A stretch of DNA of 64,000 nt from Mycoplasma sp. ATU-Cv-703. Lineage in GTDB: Bacteria; Bacillota_I; Bacilli_A; Mycoplasmatales; Metamycoplasmataceae. The notes beneath the pieces are model-generated. The model searched no databases. It saw nothing but the letters and a program-made list of their open reading frames with translations, and was not told the origin of the DNA. Below are positions 21,692 to 30,989 of the stretch, piece after piece. The position numbers and the translations under genes are program-made. Position 1 is the first letter of the stretch, and the number at the start of each line of letters is the position of its first letter. Location of the stretch: contig RYZV01000001.1 of assembly GCA_004011965.1 (NCBI GenBank), positions 445,726 through 509,725 on the forward strand, written 5' to 3'.

Positions 21692-22462
21692 TTCTAGATT
21701 TTTAACTAACTGGCTCAGTCAAGCACTAATTAGCTCAGGTTTATCTTTAATCGGATTGTGGTAGGCACCTGGAACGACAAGCGCCTCTTTTTGAAGTTTC
21801 TCTTTGACGTAACTCACAAAGCAAGCTTTTTCAACCACGTAATCCCATTCGCCGATTAGGAAAAAAGCTGGTTTTTTCAGCGACTGACGGTAGTGCTGGT
21901 CTAATTCTTTTGCTAGGTAATCTTGGTTAAGCAAGTTGTTTTCAATGATGTGTTGATACCGCGCCCGGTGAATGAAAATTTCTTCCATCTCAGGATGAGT
22001 GCTGATGTACTTAGCTAACTCTTGTCCTTGCTCAACTGCGGATCCGGCAAAAGTTTTTGATAATTGGCGGTAACTTTGGGAATTAATTACGCCAGGCTGG
22101 ACAGTTGCTAAGTAGATTAGCGCTTCAACTTTCTCGTGCTGTGAGAGCGCACTAATGGTCAAGCCGGCTAACGAGTGACCGAGTAAAATCACTTTTTTAA
22201 AGGGGCAAACAAAGTCCAAAAAAGTTTTTAGGTAAGCTTTAAAAAGCTGAATTGTTAACTGAGTTGATGCGTAAGGTAGGTGGGGACTGCCGGGCAAATC
22301 CAAAGCGACTAAGTTAAAATCGCGAGCCAAGTTTTCTAACGGCAGACCAAGGTCGCTGGACGAATGATAACCGTGAACCAATAAAACCGTTTTTTGAGCT
22401 TGGTTATCAAGCACTCGGTAGGAAAAATCAAAGCCTTGGGAATGTGTAACAACTAGTTTCAC
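21650..22462 (-). CDS. Alpha/beta-hydrolase
   Basis: This 270-residue protein has the alpha/beta-hydrolase core: VLLVHGYHSSSD (oxyanion loop), VILLGHSLAGLT (nucleophile elbow, Ser in GHSLAG), LIGEWDYVV (acid region) and AYHNP (catalytic His). Substrate unknown; lipase/esterase activity is typical. Two TGA codons near the end are Trp, taking the stop to 21650, inside deoB. GTG 22462 follows AAAGAGG. It lies just after tRNA-Leu on the same strand and is probably co-transcribed with it. Confidence 0.85.
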
Positions 22463-22485
22463 CTAACTTTACCTCTTTAAAAAAA

Positions 22486-22572
22486 TGGTGCCCATAACTA
22501 GACTCGAACTAGCACGGTATTATAACCTGGGGATTTTAAGTCCCCTGCGTCTACCATTTCCGCCATATGGGC
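22486..22572 (-). tRNA. tRNA-Leu (anticodon UAA)
   Basis: The 5' acceptor GCCCATA pairs with TATGGGC at the 3' end, and the discriminator A plus CCA are encoded. The D-arm is GGCGGAAATGGTAGACGC, the anticodon stem-loop GGGGA-CTTAAAA-TCCCC has anticodon UAA, a long variable arm marks class II and GTTCGAGTC is the T-loop. With the encoded CCA it spans 87 nt. It sits between metS and the hydrolase on the same strand. Confidence 0.95.
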
Positions 22573-22588
22573 TTCGGGAAAAAGCCAC

Positions 22589-24148
22589 TTAATTATAAAC
22601 AGACTTACTTACGAAGCGCTCAAATAAATGGCCGCTTTTTTTAATGTTAATTTGACCAAGCGTCTCCCAGTCGCTGACCCACTTTTGGTCCCACTTTTTT
22701 AGCCCCAAGTAACTTAAGAGTTTACTCATAGCAGTTGGCATCGCGACTTTGAGCATTAAACCGCTCGTATAGATGCCGTGGCAGATAAGACTGATGACTT
22801 TGGCAAAACGGTGCGCGTCGCTAATTTGCCAAGGCGCTTGGGCGTCGATGTAAGCGTTTAGTTTTTTGTTTAGAAGGTGGACTTGACTAAGCGCGCGAGC
22901 AACGTGGCACGCGGCAAAGTGACTTTCGTACTCAGCGTAAGTATCTTTAATGGTTTGGGTTAACTTTTTCTCGTCGCTAGTTCACTCGCTGTCCTTGGTC
23001 AGTTCAATTTTTCCGCCGCATTTTTTAAGCGCCAAAGCCAAAGTGCGACTGACTAAATTACCAAAAGCGTTAACCAGTTCGCTGTTATAAACTTCGACCA
23101 AGTGACCTTCATCAAAGACATGGTCATTTTCTACGTCAAACTTGGTTGTCAAGTAGTACTTAACCACTTCGGGGCTGAATTTTTCTAAAAGCTTGTAGGG
23201 CGAAACCACGTTGCCTTTTGACTTGGACATTTTGCCCGTTTTGGTGGTAATTCAACCGTGGGCTAAAATTTGCGTGGGTAAAGGTAGGTCGAGACACTTA
23301 AGCAAAATTGGTCAGTAAATGGCGTGAAAACGACTAATTTCTTTGCCTATCACGTGGATAATTTTTCCCTCTGAACGCCAGAATTTTGGGAAGTTAGTGG
23401 CGCTTTTATCAAGATAACCTAGACTAGTCAAATAACCTAAAAGAGCATCGACTCAAACGTAAATTGTTTCCGAGCTTTTTGGAGCGGTTGGCACTCCCCA
23501 ACTTAAATTTTGCCGAGTGATTGATAAATCGTGCAAACCGGGCTGGACGAAGTTGTTGTTCAGCTCGCGGTAAACCTTAGGCGGGAAAATTAGCCTTTGC
23601 TGTTCCGGGAAAGTTTTTTCCCACCAGTTTTGGTAATGGCTCACTTTCAAAAAGTGACTAGGCTCTTGTAGTTCAACTAACTCGTGACCCGACTGCGGAT
23701 GGTAGTATTTGCCGTCTTTAGTTTTGGCCTGGCTAGGCAAAAAGTATTCTTCGTCAGCGACCGAATAAAGACCGCGGTAACTGGCGGGGTAAACGTTTTT
23801 TTGGGCGATAAGTTTGGCAAAAACCTTTTGGACTTTAGTTACGTGCTCAACGTTAGTTGTGCGGACAAAAAAGTCGTAATCAATCGCCAAATCCTGCCAA
23901 AGTTTTTTAAAATTCTGACTCATTTTATCTACGTAAGTTTGGGGACTAACTTGGTTTTGCTCGGCGCTTTGGGCGATTTTTTGGCCGTGTTCGTCAGCGC
24001 CAGTCACAAAAAAAGTCTCGTAGCCCCGATCCTTAAAATAATTACGAATGACCCAGGCCAAACTCGCGCTGTAAGCGTGACCAATGTGAAGTTCACCCGA
24101 GGGGTAAAAAAGTGGAGTGCTAACGTAAAGAGTTGGTTTTTTAGCCAC
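22589..24148 (-). CDS. metS: Methionyl-tRNA synthetase
   Basis: This class I synthetase has 519 residues. The HIGH motif is in YPSGELHIGHAYSASLAWV and the KMSKS loop is KMSKSKGNVVSPYKLLEKF. There is no four-Cys zinc knuckle between them, so it is the zinc-free type. Several TGA codons fall on MetRS Trp positions (ALLGYL region, HGWITT). GTG 24148 is used; it overlaps the end of the methyltransferase by 8 nt. No tRNA-binding C-terminal EMAP domain is present. Confidence 0.94.
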
Positions 24149-24920
24149 GGTTATCTTTCTGATTGGCTGGGATCGGAGTGTAAAGCGCGACGACTTCCCG
24201 CCGGTAAGAGTTGTCGTTTAGATCGTCGTGATGGAGGTAAAGATTAGGTAAAAAGTGAGTTCCTCAGTTTGCTTGGTAGCGTCCTTCCACGAGTACTAAG
24301 TTAGATTTTTGGAAAGTGCGCGGATGAATGAACTGAACTCTTTTAACTTCAAAACCGTTTTGGCGCATTAAATGGCAAACGTCAACAAAACGCTCGGTGG
24401 CAATCACGAGCGCCAAGTAAGCGTTTTTTTTCAGCAAGGCACTGGCACCGCGGATAATTTCTTCCAAAGTAATTTTGACTTCGTGAGTGGCAATCAGTTT
24501 GCTGGGCGAAGTTTTACCCAAATTGGTTGTGCCTTTTTTGTAAAAGGGTGGGTTGACCACGACTGAGTCGTAGAGCTGTTCTGGGTCTGCTTTGTAAGTT
24601 TGGAAGTAATCGTTAAAGTCGCCTTCAATTAAAGTGATTTGGGACTGCTTTTGGTTGAGTTCAACGTTTTGCCGGGCAATTTCGATCGCCTCGGGCTGAA
24701 TTTCTATAGCGTCAACGTGAATTTTGGCACTGCGTGAAACTAGAAATATCGCTAGCGCGGCGTTATTAGTGCCGATTTCCAAAACTTTTTTAGTGCTGGC
24801 GCTCAGCGTGGCAAAGTTACCGAGCAAAATCGTGTCAACCGAGTAATTAAACATTTGTTTGTCTTGGTAAACAAAGAGCGATTGGTCGTAGCCGAGCGAG
24901 TTTTTAACGATCTTTTTCAT
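24141..24920 (-). CDS. trmN6: tRNA1(Val) adenine-37 N6-methyltransferase-like (TrmN6/YabB)
   Basis: This 259-residue SAM methylase has motif I VLEIGTNNAALAIFL and motif IV VVNPPFYKKG, whose NPPF is typical of N6-adenine methylases. LVLVEGRYQANW near the C-terminus resembles the YabB/YfiC group. ATG 24920 is preferred because an upstream in-frame ATG (24935) overlaps a TATGAT box. The last 24 residues after Trp (TGA 24262) are unusual. Gene name by similarity only. Confidence 0.75.
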
Positions 24921-24938
24921 GGACAAACCAATCATAGA

Positions 24939-25931
24939 CTAGATAGTTTCTATTTGGTACTTTTCCCGGATGTGACGCGCTTCGCTGGAAATGACTCCGC
25001 CTTGGACTTCGGCAATGTGACCTTTACCAAGCAATGCCATGGCTAGTCGGGGTAAGTTAAAACGAATTTCCAAAACTTTGTAACTTTGGCGAACAAGACT
25101 TTCGTAAAAAGGGTTAGTTAAAAACTGCTCTTGCCCAGATAGAGTTAACTGGTCTTTTAATTGCTGACCGTTACTAGTCAAAGCGATCGTGGCCACTTTA
25201 ATGGTTAGTGCATTAACCCTGTCACGCAAAATGATTTCGTAGTGGTTGCGTAAATCGTATAAATTGGGCGGTACATTTTGGTGAATGTGGCCGGAGAACA
25301 TCCTTAAACCTGAGGCTTCTAATATGTAAGCGTCGCTTTCTAGCACAAACTCAATTTCGCGATTATCAAAAGACTCATTAGGCAGTTCGTTTTCCATCAT
25401 TTGACTAGTGACAAAATTAGCGCTCGGCGGGTAAATATTTTTGATTTGCCAACGTTTTCAAACTTCTTTGGCCAGTTCAAAAATGATTTGGTAAATTTGT
25501 TGGGCCTGGGCGCGCGCTAGTTTTACTTCGTCTTCATCAGCGCCAATTTTTGTTTGAAAAATAATCTCGTGCCGAGTGATGGTGTCGCTCGGAGTTTCGG
25601 GTACATCGCGCCAAATGCTCTGCGATTCGGTTCAAAGCCCTTCGCCCACTCCCAGGTCAAGTCTTTCGATCATGGCTCTAATTCAGTTTGTCGGGGTGAG
25701 CAGTAAAGTACAGACGCGGTACTCGTCAATCGCGTCAAACGAAATAGGTCGGGTTAGACTTGGTAGTCGCACTTCTAAAAGCGAGTCTTGCTCTAGGAAA
25801 GGAGGCGCACTCACGTAGGTGAAGCGGTAAATTTTTTTGATTTGCCAAATAACTTGCTCACGCAACCAGGCCAAGGCGGCAATTGTGTTTTTGAGACTAA
25901 TTTCTGGGGTGTAAGTTGTGTTGAATTTCAT
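24939..25931 (-). CDS. Asparagine synthetase A (AsnA) homologue with degenerate active-site motifs
   Basis: This 330-residue protein has the length of E. coli AsnA and matches it end to end. YVSAPPFL corresponds to the VQAPIL region, GEGLWT (96-101) to GEGLYT, FVTSQ to FVHSQ, GHIHQN (214-219) to GHRHDV, LTLSGQEQFL to LALTGDEDRL and HIAEVQ (305-310) to HIGQVQ. The catalytic motifs are gone: DQWDWE is replaced around 126-131, FELSSMGIRV is LTIKVATIAL (242-251), and the glycine-rich GGGIGQSR is IRFNLPR. Asparagine synthesis is therefore doubtful. It follows rpe with a 2-nt gap. Confidence 0.72.
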
Positions 25932-25933
25932 AG

Positions 25934-26587
25934 TTATTTTTTTTGACCAAGCACCTTTTGGATAGTTTCACTTTTTAAGTTTTTGAGCAGGTAACTTCCG
26001 ACTACGATTTGATTAAGACCGGTTTTAACTAGTCTTGGACCAATCTGGTCATTAACTCCTCCGTCCACTTGAATTTTGCACTTGTGTCCGCTGGCTTGGA
26101 TTAGTTTTTGAACTTGAGCGATTTTTTCGTAAGTCTCAGGAATAAACGATTGTCCGCCTTGACCAGCTTGGACCGACATAATCACCACGTGGTTTAAATA
26201 TCCTAGGTAAGGTCTTAAAGACACAACAGGAGTGCGAGGGTTAATCGCTATGCCCAGTCGAATGTGCTTGTTTTTGACTAAAATCTTGACGGCTTTTCGG
26301 GCTGACACAGCTTCGATGTGAAAACTAATTTGGTCAGCGTAAGGAGCGATTTTTTGAATTTGTCGCTCAGGACGCCGGGTCATTAAGTGCACGTCCACAA
26401 AGTGTTTAGGACTAGCATTAACAAGTCTACTAAGCTCGTCAACGGGCAAAGTTTTTTGGGCTACGAACTTACCATCCATCACGTCGTAGTGGATCGCTTT
26501 GACTCCTAGTTTGAGCGCTCGTTTGATCGTCCAAAGACGATCGGGCGCATCAAGAATTGAAAGGTGTAAGTTAGTTTTGGAAGGCAT
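25934..26587 (-). CDS. rpe: Ribulose-phosphate 3-epimerase
   Basis: This pentose-phosphate enzyme has 217 residues. LHLSILDAP, HYDVMDGKFV (metal Asp), VDVHLMT, VVIMSVQAGQGGQSF and IQVDGGVN are the family motifs in order. It sits between rsgA and the AsnA-like gene, 3 nt after the rsgA stop, in the same gmk-to-rpe block as in small mycoplasma genomes. Confidence 0.94.
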   Translation of the reverse strand: MPSKTNLHLSILDAPDRLWTIKRALKLGVKAIHYDVMDGKFVAQKTLPVDELSRLVNASPKHFVDVHLMTRRPERQIQKIAPYADQISFHIEAVSARKAVKILVKNKHIRLGIAINPRTPVVSLRPYLGYLNHVVIMSVQAGQGGQSFIPETYEKIAQVQKLIQASGHKCKIQVDGGVNDQIGPRLVKTGLNQIVVGSYLLKNLKSETIQKVLGQKK

Positions 26588-26590
26588 TTT

Positions 26591-27415
26591 TTAAATTTGG
26601 TTCAGTAATTTAAGGTAGTTTTCGTACCTTGACAAACTAATTATTCCATTTTTAACAGCCTTTTTAACGGCGCAGTCTTGTTCGTGTTGGTGAAGGCAAC
26701 TACGTCCGAACGAGCATTTAGAACTAAGAGCATGAAAATCGTGGTAAGCGTGGGCAAGTTGAGTTTTTGACAGGCCAAGTTCAATCGTTTCAAAACCAGG
26801 CGTGTCAACTAGTTTGCCGCCTAAGAAATCAACCATCTCAATTACGCGCGTCGTTTGCTTGCCGCGTCGCGTGCGAGTGGAAATTTCGCCCGTCGGTAAG
26901 TCCAGTTTGGCAAGTTTATTAATTAGTGTTGATTTGCCTACTCCGCTTCGCCCAATCGCTACATTGATTTGCCCGGCAAACTTAGCTCGGAGCGGCAAAA
27001 TGGTTTTGAGGTCAAGAGTGTTAACCGGAAAAACTTGGTAGCCCTCCCGAGCGTAAAAAAGTCACGGACTTGGATCGGCTAAATCTGTTTTGGTAAAAAC
27101 TAGCACCGGGTTAATGCCCTTTGCTTCCACAATTGCTAAGTTTTTATCAAGCCAGAAAGTTGAAAAGACCGGGTCAAAAACCGATGTTACTAACAAAACT
27201 TGGTCCACGTTAGCCACCTCGGGTCGGGTCAGTTGGTTTTTGCGAGGGTAAATTTGGGTGATGAGTTGTTCGGGCTTAAACTCAACGTAATCACCAACCC
27301 AAGGACTTTGCTGCTCGTGGCGGAGTTTACCCGATCCGCGCACTCGGTAAATTTGACCTGACTCGGTCTCAAGGTCATAAAATCCAGCGATTACTTTTCG
27401 AACTAGTCCGCGCAT
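26591..27415 (-). CDS. rsgA: Ribosome small-subunit GTPase RsgA
   Basis: This circularly permuted GTPase matures the 30S subunit. It has 274 residues. An N-terminal OB fold is followed by the permuted G motifs: G4 TKTD, then G1 GRSGVGKST, then G3 DTPGF. The C-terminal zinc site is CSFGRSCLHQHEQDC. ATG 27415 is used; TTG 27418 would add one residue. TGA near 27060 is Trp. Confidence 0.95.
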
Positions 27416-27422
27416 CAAGCCC

Positions 27423-28388
27423 CTATTTAACCACGATTAAGACGATCACAATCGCTATGAGAAGGGCGATGACCGTCAGTCCGACCACTAGTCAAAAAGC
27501 CGAGGAATTAATTTTTTCAATTCACGTTTTGCGTAACTTATCGCCTAGTTGGTAAACTGGTTCATAAAGTCTTTTATCGCTCAGGCAAGTGTCAAGATCT
27601 TCGTAAAGATTGTAAGCTGTTGAATAACGATGGTGCGGTTTTTTAGCGGTTGCTCGAATGACGATGTTAGCCACGGCCTGGGGAATGTTTTTAAAAATTT
27701 TGTTGACGTGAGGAACAGTTGAAGTTTGGTGTTTGCGAGCGGTGTCAATCCCCGTCTTTTCTTTAAATGGTACGTCTCCAATCAGCATTTCGTAGAGCAA
27801 AATGCCTAGGGCGTAAATGTCGGTTTGGGCGTTGGCTTCTTCTTTTTCAAGCAGTTCTGGTGCTAAGTATTGAACCGAACCGATGATGTTGTCAGTTTGG
27901 GTAACCCGGTCAGTTTCATCGTGAAGAGCGATGCCAAGGTCGATGATTTTAACTTGCCCGTGGTCGGTAATCATGATGTTAGAAGCTTTGATATCGCGGT
28001 GAATAATTCCAACTTGGTGCATTTCGTGAAGTCCGAGCGCAATTTGCTTGGCAAATTCCACCGCTTCATCAACCGTTAAATTACCGCGCCTTCCAATGTA
28101 CTCTTTTAAAATGCTTCCGTCAATGTATTCCATCGCGATGTACTGGACTTGGTCGTTTCAGGCGTAATCAAAAGCCGCCACGACGTAAGGCGAACGGATC
28201 GCTTTAATCGCTTGAATTTCAGAGCGAAAACGACGTTGGTTGCGGTGAGAATCTTTGTTATCTGGTCGAAGCAGTTTAATCGCTACGATCCGACCGGTGG
28301 TTTTTTCAATCGCGCGGTAAATTTTAGCCATTCCGCCTTGACCCACTTCGCCACTAAAAACGTATTTTTTCTTTAAAGCTTCTAACAT
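27423..28388 (-). CDS. prkC: Membrane-anchored Ser/Thr protein kinase without PASTA domains
   Basis: This 321-residue Hanks-type kinase has P-loop GQGGMAKIY, the AIK lysine, the catalytic loop HRDIKASNI, DLG in place of DFG and APE. One helix at the C-terminus (AFWLVVGLTVIALLIAIVIVLIVV) ends the protein with a single Lys outside, so no extracellular sensor is present. ATG 28388 follows GAGGA on the minus strand and overlaps the phosphatase stop by 7 nt. Kinase plus PP2C is a conserved pair. Confidence 0.93.
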
Positions 28389-29131
28389 TGATTTTCCTCG
28401 TTTAAACAAACAATGATACCGGTTAAGTTATCAGAAGATTTGCCCATGATCGCTTTTTTGACCATTTCGTTTAGTTTCTCATCCAGCGAAGATTTTTTAG
28501 CCAAAATCATTTCAAACTTAGGTTTGGGTAAGTAGTCGTGAATGCCGTCGGTTGTCAAGATGACGTAAGTGGCTTTTTTGCTGAGCGGAATGTGGAACCA
28601 TTCAACGTGAGTTTTTTTCGTCGGTCCAAGCGCGTTAGTGAGCGCCATCGCTCCCAAAGTCATCGCGGCTTGTTCCTCGGTGTATTTGTAATGCTCAATG
28701 TAATAATTCCGGATGTTGTGGTCCTTGGTAATTTGACTCAGCAGACCGTCGTAAAGGTAAACGCGCGAATCACCCACGTTGTAAACAAATAGCTCTTGCC
28801 CGATTTTGATTGCTCCTGCGACAGTCGTTCCCATGTCAAAAAGTTTTGCGTCGCGCTTAGCAAACTTAATCATCGCTTTGCGAGCTTTGTTAATCGCTTC
28901 TTCAAACCATTTAACTAGCGAATCGGCGTTAACTTTGCGCGGGAAGTTGTAAGTAAATTCTTTGTCAAACACATCAATCGTAATGGCAGCCGCCGTTTCT
29001 CCGCCTTCGTGCCCGCCCATACCGTCGCAAATGATTGCAAAAGTAACGCTATGGTTTTGAAAAACGGCTCCCCGGTCTTGGTTTTGGCGCCTTACTACGC
29101 CGATATCAGTTTTAATCGCTCACTTTGGCAT
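28382..29131 (-). CDS. prpC: PP2C-family Ser/Thr phosphatase
   Basis: This 249-residue PPM phosphatase is the counterpart of the kinase. IGVVRRQNQDR, ICDGMGGHEGGE (metal Asp and Gly), GTTVAGA, VGDSRVYLY, LTTDGIHDY and DNLTGIIV are in family order. It starts at ATG 29131, which shares one base with the gmk stop (TAATG). TGA at the fourth codon is Trp, so the frame is easily cut if standard code is used. Confidence 0.94.
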
Positions 29132-29694
29132 TACTTGGCCTGCACTATCTTTTTAATTTTAGCGACAACTTTGTCTAAATCGTCGTTAACGATCACATGT
29201 TCAAAAAGTTTGCTATCGGCAATTTCCTTGTTGTAGCGAACAAGTCGTTCTTTGAGTTGCACTTCGCTTTCAGTTGCTCGTTCGCGAATTCTTCTCTCTA
29301 ACTCAGCCACCGAAGGCGGCATGATGAAAATCGTCACTAATCGGTAATTGTGAGTTTGGCTGTTAATAATTTGTTTAGCGCCTTCCACGTCAATTTCCAA
29401 AAAGGGCACGTAACCCAGTTTACTAATCCGCTCAAGTTCACTTTTCAATGTCCCGTATTTATGAAAAAAGTGCTGATTTCATTCAAAAAACTCGTTTTTT
29501 TTGACTTTTTCGTTAAATTCCTTTTCGCTTAAAAAATAGTAGTGGCGTCCCTGGGTTTCGCCTAAACGAGGAGGTCGAGTCGTAGCCGAGCAAGAAAACA
29601 TCAGTTTTAAATCTGGGTCAGCAAAAAGTTTGGCTTCAATCGTCGCCTTGCCAACTCCGGAAGGACCAGCAAAGATAATTAATTTCCTGTCCAT
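29131..29694 (-). CDS. gmk: Guanylate kinase
   Basis: This enzyme phosphorylates GMP to GDP. It has 187 residues. The P-loop is AGPSGVGKATI, CSATTRPPRLGETQGRHYYFLS binds GMP, and FLEIDVEGAKQI and FIMPPS follow. The last P-loop residue before T is Ala rather than Ser/Gly, a mild change. TATAAT lies 8 nt before the ATG, so the gmk-prpC-prkC-rsgA-rpe block may start with a leaderless mRNA. Confidence 0.95.
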
Positions 29695-29702
29695 ATCACC
29701 AC

Positions 29703-29708
29703 ATTATA
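29703..29708 (-). promoter_or_regulatory. -10 box (TATAAT) of the gmk operon
   Basis: Perfect TATAAT on the minus strand, 8 nt before the gmk ATG. Confidence 0.55.
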
Positions 29709-29749
29709 TATTTTGTAATTGTTAGGTCGCTAATTCAAGTTTTTAAGCG

Positions 29750-30298
29750 CTAAAGGTTGTAAGTCAAAAAAAGCAAATTAGTTTTTTGGTAGCGCTTAAC
29801 TTTTCATTTCACCAGTTGCTTAGGAACGTTTACCAGGTCAAGCTCGTTAGTTTGGACTACGATCAGACCTTGGGAGTTAAGTAAGTTGTTTTTGATAATC
29901 GCTTTTAAAATTTCGTTTAGCAGGTCAACTTTTTGATAGGGCGGATCTAAAAAAATCAGGTCAAAGCGTACTCCCGAAACAAGACTTACGTAGTTTAGAG
30001 CGTCGCGAAGGTAAAAGTCAAAGTTTCGGACTCCAATTTTTTCCGCGTTTTCTTGGAGCACTTGAAAGGCGCGCGCATCTTTTTCAAGCGCAATCGCTTT
30101 GCTAGCTCCGCGCGAGAGCGCTTCGATCGCCAGCGAACCCGAGCCGGCAAAAGCGTCTAACACAACGCTGCCTGGCAACCACTCGCTTATGATGGAAAAA
30201 AGTGCCTCTTTGACCGCGTCGCGCATCGGCCGAGTCGTTTTCTGATCGGGCAAGCGCAACCGCTGACCGCGGTATTTGCCGGCGATGACTCTCAGCAT
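29750..30298 (-). CDS. rsmD: 16S rRNA guanine-966 N2-methyltransferase
   Basis: This 182-residue protein begins LRVIAGKYRGQRLRLPDQKTTRPMRDAVKEALFSII, the RsmD N-terminal signature. Motif I is VLDAFAGSGSLAIEALSRGA and the catalytic DPPY is in LIFLDPPYQK. TGA at 29804 is Trp, followed by 17 more residues. It is divergent from def with a 33-bp gap that holds two -10 boxes. Confidence 0.92.
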
Positions 30299-30304
30299 AA
30301 CCCC

Positions 30305-30325
30305 ATCATAACACCGTGATAGAAT
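30305..30325. promoter_or_regulatory. Divergent -10 boxes of rsmD and def
   Basis: TATGAT (-, 30310-30305) lies 6 nt before the rsmD ATG. TAGAAT (+, 30320-30325) lies 6 nt before the def GTG. Both predict leaderless starts. Confidence 0.5.
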
Positions 30326-30331
30326 AGGTGT

Positions 30332-30871
30332 GTGAAAATCATCCTTCTCCCTAACAAAAAACTGCGATCGGTTTCAGCCAAAGTTAAATTGCCGCTCAGC
30401 GAGGCCGACCAAAAGTTAGCTGAGCAAATGATTCACTACGTTGATAGTTCGCAAAAAAAAGATAGTTCACTTCGCGAAGGCATCGGGATTGCGGCTGTTC
30501 AAATGGGCCATTTGAAAAGAATGTTTTACGTCAATGTGCCGCCTGGCGAATTTCACCGCGGACTGCGGGAGTTTTTAATTAACCCCGAAATAACCGCCTA
30601 TTCGCCCAGTTACGCCGCGCTTGAACAAGGTGAGGGATGTTTGTCAGTTGACCCTGAGCGCGATGACCAGGCCGGGTTAGTTCACCGCCGTTTTAAAGTC
30701 GTAATTCAAGGCTACTCCTACTTAAATCAAAAAAAAGTCACTCACCATTTAACCGGCGTTTTGGCAATCGTGTTCCAACACGAAATGGATCATTTGGATG
30801 GCAAACTTTACTTAGATCGGATCGACTACCGCCAGCGTTTTAAGCCCCGGGAAAACGAAGTTATCTTTTAG
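30332..30871 (+). CDS. def: Peptide deformylase
   Basis: This metalloenzyme removes N-formyl groups from new proteins. It has 179 residues. Motif 1 is GIGIAAVQMG (GIGLAAPQ type), motif 2 is EGCLSV with the metal Cys, and motif 3 is FQHEMDHLDG with the two metal His and catalytic Glu. GTG 30332 follows directly on the -10 box. Confidence 0.95.
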   Translation: MKIILLPNKKLRSVSAKVKLPLSEADQKLAEQMIHYVDSSQKKDSSLREGIGIAAVQMGHLKRMFYVNVPPGEFHRGLREFLINPEITAYSPSYAALEQGEGCLSVDPERDDQAGLVHRRFKVVIQGYSYLNQKKVTHHLTGVLAIVFQHEMDHLDGKLYLDRIDYRQRFKPRENEVIF

Positions 30872-30915
30872 CTGGTTAGCCCAAATTGGCCCGTCGGTCA
30901 AAAAAAGGATTTTGC

Positions 30916-30921
30916 TATAAT
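30916..30921 (+). promoter_or_regulatory. -10 box (TATAAT) of RNase J
   Basis: TATAAT starts a leader of about 60 nt with GGAC (30952-30955) and GTCC (30968-30971) inverted arms and GGAG before ATG 30990. This is the Shine-Dalgarno class. Confidence 0.5.
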
Positions 30922-30989
30922 AACCACAAGTAAAACGTTAAACACTTGAGCGGACTAATTAATTCTGGTCCAGCGACAGGAGAGGCAAG

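Noticed and set aside
23684..24247. 187-codon plus-strand open frame
   Set aside because: Lies wholly opposite metS and the methyltransferase end. Composition mirrors the real genes.
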